A stretch of 64,000 bases of DNA from Streptomyces prunicolor NBRC 13075 (GTDB lineage: Bacteria > Actinomycetota > Actinomycetes > Streptomycetales > Streptomycetaceae): assembly GCF_000367365.1 (NCBI RefSeq), contig NZ_BARF01000074.1:62001-126000 (forward strand), read 5' to 3'. Positions 6,418 through 15,673 of this stretch are shown in pieces. The position numbers and the translations under genes are program-made. Position 1 is the first letter of the stretch, and each line of letters starts with the position of its first letter. The notes beneath the pieces were generated by a model. That model was not told where the DNA came from and did not search any database. It saw only the letters and a program-made list of their open reading frames with translations.

Positions 6418-7915
6418 GACCGATGAACCTCCCCGAACGTACGAAGTGCGCACTTATGGGTGCCAGATGAACGTTCACGATTCCGAGCGGCTCTCCGGTC
6501 TCCTGGAGGGTGCCGGTTATGTGCGCGCGCCCGAAGGTTCGGACGGGGACGCGGACGTCGTCGTCTTCAACACCTGCGCCGTGCGCGAGAACGCCGACAA
6601 CCGCCTCTACGGCAACCTCGGCCGGCTCGCCCCGATGAAGACGAAGCGGCCCGGGATGCAGATCGCCGTCGGCGGCTGCCTCGCCCAGAAGGACCGCGAC
6701 ACCATCGTGAAGAAGGCGCCCTGGGTGGACGTCGTCTTCGGCACGCACAACATCGGCAAGCTGCCGGTCCTGCTGGAACGCGCGCGCGTGCAGGAAGAGG
6801 CGCAGGTCGAGATCGCGGAGTCCCTGGAGGCTTTCCCCTCGACGCTGCCGACCCGGCGCGAGAGCGCCTACGCGGCCTGGGTGTCGATCTCCGTCGGCTG
6901 CAACAATACGTGCACCTTCTGCATCGTCCCGGCGCTGCGCGGCAAGGAGAAGGACCGCCGCACCGGCGACATCCTCGCCGAGATCGAGGCCCTGGTGGGC
7001 GAGGGCGTCTCCGAGATCACGCTGCTCGGCCAGAACGTCAACGCGTACGGCTCCGACATCGGCGACCGCGAGGCCTTCAGCAAGCTGCTCCGCGCGTGCG
7101 GCGCGATCGAGGGCCTGGAGCGAGTCCGGTTCACTTCGCCGCACCCGCGCGATTTCACGGACGACGTCATCGCCGCGATGGCCGAGACGCCGAACGTGAT
7201 GCCGCAGCTGCACATGCCCATGCAGTCCGGTTCCGACCCGATCCTCAAGGCCATGCGCCGGTCCTACCGCCAGGAGCGCTACCTGGGGATCATCGAGAAG
7301 GTCCGCGCGTCCATCCCGCACGCCGCCATCACCACCGACATCATCGTGGGCTTCCCCGGCGAGACCGAGGAGGACTTCGAGCAGACGATGCACGCGGTCC
7401 GGGAGGCGCGCTTCGCGCAAGCGTTTACGTTCCAGTACTCCAAGCGGCCCGGCACCCCGGCCGCGACCATGGAGAACCAGATCCCCAAGGAGGTCGTCCA
7501 GGAGCGCTACATGCGTCTCGTCGCCCTCCAGGAGGAGATCTCCTGGGACGAGAACAAGAAGCAGGTCGGCCGCACCCTGGAGCTGATGGTCGCCGAGGGC
7601 GAGGGCCGCAAGGACGGCGCCACCCACCGCCTCTCCGGGCGCGCCCCCGACAACCGCCTCGTCCACTTCACCAAGCCGGACCAGGAGGTCCGCCCCGGTG
7701 ACGTGGTGACGGTCGAGATCACGTACGCCGCCCCGCACCACCTCCTCGCCGAAGGCCCCACCCTGAACGTGCGCCCCACGCGCGCGGGCGACGCCTGGGA
7801 GAAGCGCAACGCGGCCGAGGCCGCCAAGCCGGCCGGCGTGATGCTGGGCCTGCCGAAGATCGGCGCACCCGCGCCGCTGCCGGTCGCCACGGGGAGCGGT
7901 TGCGGCTGCGACTGA
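6386..7915 (+). CDS. miaB: tRNA-2-methylthio-N6-dimethylallyladenosine synthase MiaB
   Basis: A radical-SAM methylthiotransferase that converts i6A37 to ms2i6A37 in tRNA reading UNN codons, acting after MiaA (encoded 3 kb downstream). Seen: UPF0004 domain cysteines ([22 protein letters not shown]), the radical-SAM cluster CNNTCTFC near residue 170, and a C-terminal TRAM domain ([13 protein letters not shown]...). Its length of 509 residues is normal. The first 16 residues are not host-like and appear to come from the prophage inserted upstream, so the start (ATG 6386 behind GAGGG, or GTG 6368) and the promoter are probably phage-derived. The tail GSGCGCD is cysteine-rich. Confidence 0.95.
   Translation: MVPEVVSSVGTTDEPPRTYEVRTYGCQMNVHDSERLSGLLEGAGYVRAPEGSDGDADVVVFNTCAVRENADNRLYGNLGRLAPMKTKRPGMQIAVGGCLAQKDRDTIVKKAPWVDVVFGTHNIGKLPVLLERARVQEEAQVEIAESLEAFPSTLPTRRESAYAAWVSISVGCNNTCTFCIVPALRGKEKDRRTGDILAEIEALVGEGVSEITLLGQNVNAYGSDIGDREAFSKLLRACGAIEGLERVRFTSPHPRDFTDDVIAAMAETPNVMPQLHMPMQSGSDPILKAMRRSYRQERYLGIIEKVRASIPHAAITTDIIVGFPGETEEDFEQTMHAVREARFAQAFTFQYSKRPGTPAATMENQIPKEVVQERYMRLVALQEEISWDENKKQVGRTLELMVAEGEGRKDGATHRLSGRAPDNRLVHFTKPDQEVRPGDVVTVEITYAAPHHLLAEGPTLNVRPTRAGDAWEKRNAAEAAKPAGVMLGLPKIGAPAPLPVATGSGCGCD
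6434..6540. other. Likely prophage/host junction (att site) in miaB
   Basis: The integrase ribosome site (6428-6434) abuts codons for the conserved MiaB start [14 protein letters not shown]. Third codon positions remain A/T-rich (ACT, TAT, GTT, GAT, GGT) until about 6540, then become typical of Streptomyces. The strand-exchange core should lie in this interval. Its exact position cannot be fixed without the other prophage end. Confidence 0.5.
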
Positions 7916-8125
7916 GGGACGCATCTCCAGGTCCGCGAGGGCTTCTTGGTGAGTGGGCACGCTCCCGCCCCCCCTTCGCCTGTCCGGCTGCGGTCGCCGA
8001 GCTGTTGCACGACGGCGGTGCCCTGACCTGGGCGGGGCCGGAACCAACCCGACCAGTACTTGTACGTCCGCCCGTGTCCCCACGCGGGCCGTCGCTGCCC
8101 GTGCCCGCTTGTTAGTGTTCCGGCC

Positions 8126-8851
8126 ATGCTCGTAGCCGCCGCAGTCTGCCCCTGCCCGCCGCTCCTCGTCCCCGATGTCGCCGCAGGTGCCGCGCCCGAG
8201 CTGGCCGCCGCGCGGGCCGCGTGCACCGACGCGCTGGGCGTGCTCGCCGCCGCCCGACCCGACCGCCTGGTGGTCGTCGGACCCGCCGAGCAGAGCGGGC
8301 GCGGGCCGCATCCTGAAGGCACCCGGGGTTCGTTCCGCGGCTTCGGAGTGGAACTCGACGTACGGCTGGGCGGCGACGGGGCCGAGGACGGGGGCGCGGC
8401 GTCGGAGCGTGAGCTTCCGCCCTCGCTCGCCGTCGCCGCGTGGCTGCTGGAGCGGACCGGGTGGTCCGACGCCCCGATCGAGGGGCTCGGCGTGGGGGAA
8501 CCTCTTGAGGCCGAGCGGTGTATTCAAACCGGGAGGGACATCGTCGCGCAGGCCGACAGGGTCGCGCTGCTGGTGATGGGCGACGCCAGCGCGTGCCGGA
8601 CGCTCAAGGCGCCGGGTTATCTCGACGAGCGGGCGGCCCCCTTCGACGCGGAGGTTGCGCGTGCGCTGGGGGCGGCGGACGTGGCGGCCCTCAAGGTGCT
8701 GGACGCCGAGCTGGCGTACGAGCTGAAGGCCTCCGGCCGCGCGCCCTGGCAGGTCCTCGCGGGCGCGGCGGAGGGCGCGGACCTGGGCGGCGCGCTGCTG
8801 TACGAGGATGCGCCGTACGGGGTCGGGTACCTGGTCGCGACCTGGTCGTAG
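8126..8851 (+). CDS. Class III extradiol dioxygenase-like (LigB/MEMO fold) protein
   Basis: A conserved actinobacterial protein of 241 residues in the class III extradiol dioxygenase superfamily. It begins MLVAAAVCPCPPLLVPDV and has a LVVVGPAEQSG strand-loop and a VALLVMGDAS strand. The substrate is unknown, and the metal-ligand histidines of true ring-cleavage enzymes are not evident, so a non-enzymatic MEMO-like role is possible. ATG 8126 is chosen over earlier starts because the family starts here. It lies between miaB and miaA and may be co-transcribed with miaB. Confidence 0.7.
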   Translation: MLVAAAVCPCPPLLVPDVAAGAAPELAAARAACTDALGVLAAARPDRLVVVGPAEQSGRGPHPEGTRGSFRGFGVELDVRLGGDGAEDGGAASERELPPSLAVAAWLLERTGWSDAPIEGLGVGEPLEAERCIQTGRDIVAQADRVALLVMGDASACRTLKAPGYLDERAAPFDAEVARALGAADVAALKVLDAELAYELKASGRAPWQVLAGAAEGADLGGALLYEDAPYGVGYLVATWS

Positions 8852-9551
8852 GTGTAGACGCGCAAGGGGCGGGCCGGGTGGGGATGGCGTGCTCTTCGTG
8901 ACGTCGCCCGTGGGCGCGTCGGGGGCTGAGCGTTGCCCGAGCGGAGCGTCTTGGGGTGTCCGGGCGACGCGCCGCCCAGGCGTGGCGATGCGGGGCGGGC
9001 ATCGCGCCCGCGTGTGGCGGGGCGGTAAGCACGGTGGTGCGGCTGGGGAGGCATTACCTCCGGGGGCGGCGGGGCCCCTGCGCGACGCTTGTGCGGGCGT
9101 CGTGGGCTGTCTGCGCGTCGCCCAGTTGTGGCCCTGTGTGGCAGTGCGTGTGCGCTCGCGAATGGTGGGGCGGCTGAGGAGGCGCTACCTCCGTGGGCGT
9201 CGGCGGGGTGGCGTGCCCCGCGCCGGGCGTCCGCGCGCGGCTCGGGCGTGGCACAGGGCGGCGGTGTGTGTCCGATCGGGAACGGCGGGCGGCTGAGGAG
9301 GCCGTACGCCCTCCGGCGGCGGCCGTGACACATGCGTGGGGGGCGCGGGCAGCACGCGCGCGTGCCGACGTGGCCGTCGCGCAGGCGACGGGTGCGCGCG
9401 AGGCGGTCGTAGCGCTCGCGAACCGCGTCCACCCCCCCCCGCCCTGAATTGCAACGTGTCCTCCTGGGGCCTACCTCCGCCTCACGAAACGGCGGACGGC
9501 CGGGGAGCCGTGCGCTCCGCGGCCGTCCGCCGATCGATGTGCGGGTGTCGT
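8852..9551. other. Intergenic region with degenerate repeats
   Basis: About 700 bp of very G/C-rich sequence without a credible gene; long frames exist on both strands but have no family signal. It contains three spaced copies of a GGAGG-spacer-CCTCC mini-palindrome (listed separately). Confidence 0.5.
9047..9314. repeat. Three degenerate repeats with GGAGG/CCTCC cores
   Basis: Copies at 9047-9061 (GGAGG-CATTA-CCTCC), 9178-9192 (GGAGG-CGCTA-CCTCC) and 9297-9314 (GGAGG-CCGTACG-CCCTCC) lie about 131 and 119 bp apart. The latter two share the preceding CGGCTGAGGAGG. Flanks are loosely similar, suggesting old tandem duplication of a unit of about 125 bp. Confidence 0.5.
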
Positions 9552-9851
9552 TCAGGAAGCCGGCGGGGTCGAGCCCGGCGGGGTGGTCGGGCCGCTGCCC
9601 TCCGGCCCCGTAGTCCCTGGGCTTCCGGCGCTTCCCGGCTCGTCCTTGTGGGCGAGTCGGTCCATGGCGTCCTTGGCCTTGCCCGTGCCCGTCTGGATCC
9701 TGTCGCTGTACTTGCCCTTGGTCTTCTCGTCGACCATCTTCGCGGCCTTGTCCAGCCCGTTCCCGATCTTGTCTCCGTGTTGCTGAGCGAGACCCGAGAC
9801 CTTGTCCTTCGCCGGGCCGAGCTTGGCCTTGAAGTTGTCCATCAGACCCAT
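9552..9851 (-). CDS. MT0933/Rv0909-type small antitoxin-like protein
   Basis: A 99-residue protein beginning MGLMDNFKAKLGPAKDKV, followed by a helical Lys/Asp-rich stretch (DKIGNGLDKAAKMVDEKTKGKY) and a Pro/Gly/Thr-rich disordered tail from about residue 70. The helical part matches the actinobacterial family named after the Mycobacterium MT0933/Rv0909 antitoxin. No toxin gene is adjacent, so the antitoxin role is only by family name; such Streptomyces proteins may be general small stress proteins. Confidence 0.7.
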   Translation of the reverse strand: MGLMDNFKAKLGPAKDKVSGLAQQHGDKIGNGLDKAAKMVDEKTKGKYSDRIQTGTGKAKDAMDRLAHKDEPGSAGSPGTTGPEGSGPTTPPGSTPPAS

Positions 9852-9875
9852 GGTTCACCTTTCCACGCGGGGCAG

Positions 9876-10172
9876 TTACGTGCGGGCGCCTTCACCGGCC
9901 TCGTTGTCGGCGGCCTCTACGGCGGACTGCTGCTTGGGGATCTCGACGCTGTCGACGCCGTCCGCGGCACCGGCAGCTTCGACGGGTTCGCCGGCCTCCG
10001 GCTCCTTCGTCCCTGCCGCTTCCTGGACCCCTGCCCCTGCCTCGGACTCCGACACCTCGTCCGCCGCTTCGGCCGTCAAGTCCTCGGCCGTGTGTGCGTC
10101 GGCCTGAGCTTCGGCGGTTGACGCCTCCTCCGTAGCCTTCGACCTCCGAAGAAACCGGTCAAAAACGCCCAT
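9876..10172 (-). CDS. Small acidic conserved protein (often misnamed gliding motility protein)
   Basis: A 98-residue, Ala/Glu-rich protein: MGVFDRFLRRSK at the start, a long low-complexity middle and the conserved end SVEIPKQQSAVEAADNEAGEGAR. Streptomyces homologues sit beside miaA and are annotated as gliding motility protein without evidence. The ATG at 10172 follows GGAG; a longer in-frame version is unlikely. It precedes the MT0933-like gene in the same direction. The role is unknown. Confidence 0.65.
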   Translation of the reverse strand: MGVFDRFLRRSKATEEASTAEAQADAHTAEDLTAEAADEVSESEAGAGVQEAAGTKEPEAGEPVEAAGAADGVDSVEIPKQQSAVEAADNEAGEGART

Positions 10173-10355
10173 ATCAACTCCATACGTTACTCGTGCGGGC
10201 GAAATCCCGCGTAGCCCGGTGCGTCCGTTTGCGTCGCCCGGGTCACCGCCTCCCGAAACCGGCGGCGGGATACCTCGCAACGGGCAACGACCCCACGCAC
10301 GCGCTGTCACGTAACTCGTTCGAGGCCAGGGTCAGACGTTTGCGAGACTGGGAAC

Positions 10356-11294
10356 GTGAGCAGCGCACCCCCCGCCCCCCGAGTCATCGCCGTCGTCGGA
10401 CCGACCGCGGCCGGAAAGTCCGATCTGGGCGTCTTCCTGGCCCAGCGTCTAGGTGGTGAGGTCGTCAACGCCGACTCCATGCAGCTCTACCGAGGGATGG
10501 ACATCGGCACCGCCAAACTGACGCCAGAGGAGCGCGGCGGCGTCCCGCACCACCTCCTGGACATCTGGGACGTGACGGTCACGGCGTCCGTCGCCGAGTA
10601 CCAGCGGCTCGCCCGTGAGCGCATCGACGCACTGCTCGCCGAGGGGCGCTGGCCGATCCTGGTCGGCGGCTCCGGGCTGTACGTGCGCGGGGCGGTCGAC
10701 AACCTGGAGTTCCCCGGCACCGACCCCGAGGTCCGGGCCCGCCTGGAGGAGGAGCTCACACTGCGCGGCTCGGGCGCCCTGCACGCCCGCCTGGCCGCCG
10801 CCGACCCCGAGGCCGCGCACGCGATCCTGCCCAGCAACGGCCGCCGTATCGTCCGGGCCCTGGAGGTCATCGAGATCACCGGCAAGCCCTTCACCGCCAA
10901 CCTCCCCGGCCACGACTCGGTCTACGACACCGTCCAGATCGGCGTCGACGTGGCGCGCCCCGAACTCGACGAGCGCATCGCGCGCCGGGTCGACCGGATG
11001 TGGGGCGCGGGGCTCGTGGACGAGGTGCGGGCGCTGGCGGCGCGCGGACTGCGCGCGGGGGTCACGGCGTCCCGCGCGCTCGGCTATCAGCAGGTGCTCG
11101 CGGCGCTCGCGGGGGAGTGCACGGAACAGGAGGCGCGCACGGAGACCGTGCGTGCCACCAAGCGCTTCGCGCGCCGCCAGGATTCGTGGTTCAGACGCGA
11201 TCCCCGGGTGCACTGGTTGAGTGGGGCCGCGGCGGATCTCACAGAACTGCCGGACCTGGCACTGGCGTTGGTCGAACGACCGGTCACAGCCTGA
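10356..11294 (+). CDS. miaA: tRNA dimethylallyltransferase MiaA
   Basis: Transfers the dimethylallyl group of DMAPP to N6 of A37 in tRNAs reading UNN codons, making the substrate for MiaB. Seen: P-loop GPTAAGKSDL at residues 15-24, the DSMQLYRGMDIGTAK substrate motif, HHLLDIWD, VGGSGLYVRG, and the C-terminal ASRALGYQQ and TKRFARRQDSWFRRD tRNA-binding stretches. Length 312 is normal. It starts at GTG. The downstream membrane-protein gene follows after 100 bp. Confidence 0.96.
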   Translation: MSSAPPAPRVIAVVGPTAAGKSDLGVFLAQRLGGEVVNADSMQLYRGMDIGTAKLTPEERGGVPHHLLDIWDVTVTASVAEYQRLARERIDALLAEGRWPILVGGSGLYVRGAVDNLEFPGTDPEVRARLEEELTLRGSGALHARLAAADPEAAHAILPSNGRRIVRALEVIEITGKPFTANLPGHDSVYDTVQIGVDVARPELDERIARRVDRMWGAGLVDEVRALAARGLRAGVTASRALGYQQVLAALAGECTEQEARTETVRATKRFARRQDSWFRRDPRVHWLSGAAADLTELPDLALALVERPVTA

Positions 11295-11396
11295 TCACGT
11301 CATGGCATCGGGACGCTCCGGCCGCCGTTGTGGCCTTCGGGGGCGTGCCATCATCGAGCTTCGATCGACCAAGTGGAGTCCGAGTTGGGAGGGCGC

Positions 11397-11903
11397 GTGG
11401 CGATGGAGGCCGGCCCTCGCGACACCGCAGAAGGCATCGAGCAGGTCACTACGGACCGTGGTGAACCGGAAGAGGGCGACGGCCTACTGAGCCCGGACGG
11501 CCCGGACGAGATCCAGGGCGGCGTGACCGCCGACGGTCCCGGGCCTGACGAGATGTTCGCCGGACCCGAGGTCGAGGTCGAGCTACGCCCGCAGCGCCGT
11601 CTGCGGATCTGGCAGCTCGCCCCCATCGTGGCCCTGGCCGCGGTCGGCTCCCTGATGTTCGCCTTCCCGCTCGCCTTCGACTTCGGCGACAGCGGGGCCG
11701 TGGTCGCCATGCTCGGCCTGCTCATCTGCTCCTGCGCGGCCGGCTGGGGCATGACGGCCGCCCGCCGCGTCGGCCACATCTGGCCCGGCTTCCCGCAGCG
11801 CGGCTCCGGACGCCGCCTGGACTGGCGGGTCGTCATCGCGTACGCCCTGGTGGTGGCCGTGGTGGTGGTCCTGGCCGTGTGGCGCGTGGCCCGGCTGCGC
11901 TAG
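11397..11903 (+). CDS. Conserved integral membrane protein
   Basis: A 168-residue protein with an acidic cytoplasmic N-terminal region (about residues 1-75) and three predicted membrane helices (IVALAAVGSLMFAFPLAF, VVAMLGLLICSCAAGW, VVIAYALVVAVVVVLAV). GTG 11397 is chosen because GGGAGG lies five bases upstream; an earlier GTG lacks one. It sits between miaA and dapF as in other Streptomyces. No function is known. Confidence 0.7.
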   Translation: MAMEAGPRDTAEGIEQVTTDRGEPEEGDGLLSPDGPDEIQGGVTADGPGPDEMFAGPEVEVELRPQRRLRIWQLAPIVALAAVGSLMFAFPLAFDFGDSGAVVAMLGLLICSCAAGWGMTAARRVGHIWPGFPQRGSGRRLDWRVVIAYALVVAVVVVLAVWRVARLR

Positions 11904-11961
11904 GCGCGAGGCCGGTCACCGGGGTCGTCGGGTTGTCATAGCCACCCCGTACGATCGAGGA

Positions 11962-12831
11962 ATGAGCACGCGGATCGCCTTCCTCAAGGGGCACGGCACC
12001 GAGAACGACTTCGTGATCGTCCCGGACCCCGAGAACGTCATCGACCTCTCCCCGGCCGCCGTGGCCGCCCTGTGCGACCGTCGCGCGGGCATCGGCGGCG
12101 ACGGACTGCTGCATGTGGTGCGGTCCGCCGCGCACCCCGAGGCGCGGGACATGGCGGCCGAGGCGGAGTGGTTCATGGACTATCGCAACGGCGACGGCTC
12201 GGTCTCCGAGATGTGCGGCAACGGAGTGCGAGTGTTCGCGCGTTATCTCCAGCGCGTCGGACATGTGGCCGAAGGGGATATCGCGGTCGCCACGCGCGGG
12301 GGAGTCAAGACCGTCCACGTCGCCAAGGACGGTGACGTCACCGTCGGCATGGGCAAGGCCCGCCTCCCCGAAGGGGACGTCACGGTGAGCGTCGGCGAGC
12401 GCAGTTGGCCCGCGCGGAACGTGAACATGGGCAACCCACACGCCGTCGCCTTCGTGGACGACCTCGCGCACGCCGGTGACCTGTACTCCCCGCCGCCCTT
12501 CAGCCCGCCCGCCGCGTATCCGGAGGGCGTGAACGTGGAGTTCGTGGTCGACCGTGGCCCCGGGCACGTCGCCATGCGCGTGCACGAGCGCGGTGCCGGT
12601 GAGACCCGCTCGTGCGGCACGGGAGCGTGCGCGGTCGCCGTGGCCGCGGCCCGCAGGGACGGCGCAGACCCAGCCGTGACCGGGACGCACGCGACGTACA
12701 CCGTCGATGTGCCCGGTGGAACGCTGGTGATCACCGAGCGGCCCGACGGTCAGATCGAGATGACGGGTCCCGCGGTGATCGTCGCCGAAGGCGAGATCGA
12801 CGCGGAATGGCTGGAAAACGCCATCCGCTGA
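11962..12831 (+). CDS. dapF: Diaminopimelate epimerase
   Basis: Interconverts LL- and meso-diaminopimelate for lysine and peptidoglycan synthesis in the cytoplasm. Both catalytic cysteines are visible: EMCGNGVR (about residue 80) and RSCGTGACAVAVA (about residue 220). Other family marks are FLKGHGTENDFV near the start, GIGGDGLL and NMGNPHAV. Length 289 is normal. Streptomyces cell walls contain LL-DAP made in the same pathway, and the gene stands apart from other dap genes as usual for the genus. Confidence 0.96.
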   Translation: MSTRIAFLKGHGTENDFVIVPDPENVIDLSPAAVAALCDRRAGIGGDGLLHVVRSAAHPEARDMAAEAEWFMDYRNGDGSVSEMCGNGVRVFARYLQRVGHVAEGDIAVATRGGVKTVHVAKDGDVTVGMGKARLPEGDVTVSVGERSWPARNVNMGNPHAVAFVDDLAHAGDLYSPPPFSPPAAYPEGVNVEFVVDRGPGHVAMRVHERGAGETRSCGTGACAVAVAAARRDGADPAVTGTHATYTVDVPGGTLVITERPDGQIEMTGPAVIVAEGEIDAEWLENAIR

Positions 12832-13114
12832 ACGGGTGAATCGCAGCATTGGCCGCTCCGGGCACCTTGATTCGAAGTCTCCGGTGTCCGGTGCGGCTGG
12901 AAACCACGGCTGACGTCCTATGGCGTGGCGCGAAACCGTAAACCTCCTGACCTTCGCTCGAATGGGTGATCCGTTTCACGCTCGGCGAGAGGCGGTCAGT
13001 CGCACGTGGTGGGCTCGGTAGCATCAAGCACCGGCCCGGACGGGGGATCGAAGATCCCCTGAGCCGAGTACGCCATGGGGCACCCGTCCGCCGGTCAAGC
13101 AGCCGGAGGTGCCC

Positions 13115-15262
13115 ATGAGTGCGGAGGCCACGAACCCTGCGAGCCCAGGCCCTGTGATCAACACAGTGCCCCGCAGGAAGGCCCGCCCCCGGATCGACCT
13201 GCGCCGGCTCGGCCGGGCCGCCCTGCTCGGCCCCACCGCGCGCGACCGGCTGCCCGACGCCATCGGCCATGTCGCCGAGGCGCATCGCGCCCACTATCCC
13301 GACGCCGATCTCGAACCGCTGCGCCGCGCCTGGGTGCTGGCCGAGTCCTCGCACCGCGGTCAGATGCGCAAGAGCGGTGAGCCATACATCACACACCCGC
13401 TCGCGGTGACCCTGATCCTCGCCGAACTCGGCGCCGAGACCACGACGTTGACGGCCTCTCTGCTCCACGACACCGTCGAGGACACGGAAGTGACGCTCGA
13501 TCAGGTCGGCGAGGAGTTCGGCGCGGAGGTGCGCTATCTCGTCGACGGCGTAACGAAGTTGGAGAAGGTCGACTACGGGGCCGCGGCCGAGCCCGAGACC
13601 TTCCGCAAGATGCTCGTCGCCACCGGCAGCGACGTCCGCGTGATGTCGATCAAACTCGCCGACCGGCTGCACAACATGCGCACCCTGGGCGTGATGCGCC
13701 CCGAGAAGCAGGCCCGCATCGCCAAGGTCACCCGGGACGTCCTCATCCCGCTCGCCGAACGGCTCGGCGTACAGGCGCTCAAGACCGAACTGGAAGACCT
13801 GGTCTTCGCGATCCTCCACCCCGAGGAGTACGACCACACACGCGAGTTGATCGTCGACAACTCCTCCCGCGCGGACGATCCGCTCGCCGAGGTCACCGAC
13901 GAGGTACGCACCGTCCTGCGCGACGCCGGCATCCAGGCCGAAGTCCTCATCAGGCCACGGCACTTCGTCTCCGTGCACCGCGTGGCCCGCAAGCGCGGCC
14001 GACTGCGCGGCGCCGACTTCGGCCGCCTCCTGGTGCTGGTGAACGAGGACGCGGACTGTTACGGCGTCCTCGGTGAACTGCACACGTGCCTGAAGCCGGT
14101 CGTCTCGGAGTTCAAGGACTTCATCGCCGTCCCCAAGTTCAACCTGTACCAGTCGCTGCACACCGCCGTCGCCCACACGGACGGCCAGGTCGTCGAAGTC
14201 CTCATCCGCACCCACCAGATGCACAAGGTCGCCGAGGCCGGCGTCATCGCGCTCGGTAATCCCTACGCTCCTCCTTCGGAGGAGCAACAGGCCGCGAACG
14301 ACGGCGAGCGCGCCGACCCCACCCGGCCCGGCTGGCTCTCCCGCCTCCTCGACTGGCAGGAGGGCGCGCCCGACCCCGACACCTTCTGGTCCACGCTCCG
14401 CGAGGACCTCGCCCAGGACCGCGAGATCACCGTGTTCCGGCCCGACGGCGGCACGTTGGGCCTGCCAGACGGCGCGACCTGTGTGGACGCCGCGTACGAG
14501 CAGTACGGCGAGGACGCCCACGCCTGCATTGGCGCCCGCGTCAACGGCCGTCTGGCGACGCTCAGTACGGTCCTGAAGGACGGCGACACCGTCCAGCTCC
14601 TCATGGGCCAGGACCCGGCCTCCGAGCCCTCCAGAGAGTGGCTGGAGCACGCGCACACCCCCGCCGCCCGGATCGCCATCCAGCGATGGATCGCGGCGCA
14701 CCCGGGACGCGCTGACGGAGCGGGCGCCGAGGTGGCCGAGGAGGCGCAGAGCACCCGGTCGGCGCCCCCCGCCCCCGAAGACACCCCGGAGACGTCCACC
14801 GCACGCCCCGCCACCCCGGTCGTGGACCAGCCCGGCGCGACCGTACGGCTCGCGGGCTGCTGTACGCCCGTACCGCCCGACGAGGTCACCGGATTCTCGG
14901 TACGCGGCGGCGTCGTGACCGTCCACCGCGTGGAGTGCAGCGCGGTGGCGCACATGAAGGGCGTGGGGCGCGCGGAAGTCGGTGTGCGCTGGGGTGACAC
15001 CACCGAGTGCCGGGTCACGCTGGTAGCCGAATCGTTCGGCCGCCCGCATCTGCTCGCCGACCTCACCGAAGCGATTGCCCTGGAGGGCGCGGAAATCGTC
15101 TCGGCGACCGTCGAACCACCGACCCAGCAGCGCGTCCGGCACACCTACACACTCCAACTCCCGGACGCGGCCCACCTCCTGACCCTCATGCGGGCGATGC
15201 GCAACGTACCGGGCGTCTACGACGTGAGCCGGGCGCAGCACCACAACGCGCCCGCTTTCTGA
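13115..15262 (+). CDS. rshA: RelA/SpoT homologue RshA
   Basis: A 715-residue RelA/SpoT-type protein, the second homologue known in Streptomyces as RshA. Domains in order: an HD hydrolase domain with LLHDTVEDT (HD at residues 118-119) and LVDGVTKLEKV; a synthetase-like domain around 270-380 (FKDFIAVPKFNLYQSLHT, VEVLIRTHQMH); a TGS domain near 425-490; and a C-terminal ACT domain. In the synthetase part the usual YDLVGIRV stretch is replaced by ADFGRLLVLV, so synthesis of (p)ppGpp may be impaired and hydrolysis may dominate. ATG 13115 with GGAGG is preferred over GTG 13109. It lies directly after dapF. Confidence 0.9.
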   Translation: MSAEATNPASPGPVINTVPRRKARPRIDLRRLGRAALLGPTARDRLPDAIGHVAEAHRAHYPDADLEPLRRAWVLAESSHRGQMRKSGEPYITHPLAVTLILAELGAETTTLTASLLHDTVEDTEVTLDQVGEEFGAEVRYLVDGVTKLEKVDYGAAAEPETFRKMLVATGSDVRVMSIKLADRLHNMRTLGVMRPEKQARIAKVTRDVLIPLAERLGVQALKTELEDLVFAILHPEEYDHTRELIVDNSSRADDPLAEVTDEVRTVLRDAGIQAEVLIRPRHFVSVHRVARKRGRLRGADFGRLLVLVNEDADCYGVLGELHTCLKPVVSEFKDFIAVPKFNLYQSLHTAVAHTDGQVVEVLIRTHQMHKVAEAGVIALGNPYAPPSEEQQAANDGERADPTRPGWLSRLLDWQEGAPDPDTFWSTLREDLAQDREITVFRPDGGTLGLPDGATCVDAAYEQYGEDAHACIGARVNGRLATLSTVLKDGDTVQLLMGQDPASEPSREWLEHAHTPAARIAIQRWIAAHPGRADGAGAEVAEEAQSTRSAPPAPEDTPETSTARPATPVVDQPGATVRLAGCCTPVPPDEVTGFSVRGGVVTVHRVECSAVAHMKGVGRAEVGVRWGDTTECRVTLVAESFGRPHLLADLTEAIALEGAEIVSATVEPPTQQRVRHTYTLQLPDAAHLLTLMRAMRNVPGVYDVSRAQHHNAPAF

Positions 15263-15673
15263 GCGGGCCGCGGGCGTTGCCGCCGGCCCGTTGAGGTGGG
15301 GGTGGGGCTTGAGCGGCCCTTGGCCTCCGGAGACCCGCGTCCGCCTTGGTCCCCCGTCCCGTTGAGATACACACCGACGCTGAGCGCCCGGTCCTCCGAG
15401 GTGTGCGCCGACGTGAAACGGCCCGCCCCGCTGAGGCGCGCTCGTCCTGAGTGCCCCGGCGCCTTGAAACCACGCGCGGGCCTCTCCTCCGGCGCTCCGA
15501 TGCGGCACGCGCGGGCGTACGCCACCCCCGGCACCCGGAAAGTCCGCGCCGGTGCGGCCCGCCCGCACGCCCCGGTGTGCCCAGCGCCCCGTGAGCCCCC
15601 GGGAGGACCCCGTTCGAGTGGGCCGGGCGCGAGTCGGCGCCGTGGGGCACGCGCGCGCTGGTAGCGGTGGGGC
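15263..15673. other. Intergenic region, nothing recognised
   Basis: About 410 bp between rshA and the peptidase gene. All frames look like G/C-bias artefacts. No clear terminator, promoter or repeat is seen. Confidence 0.5.
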
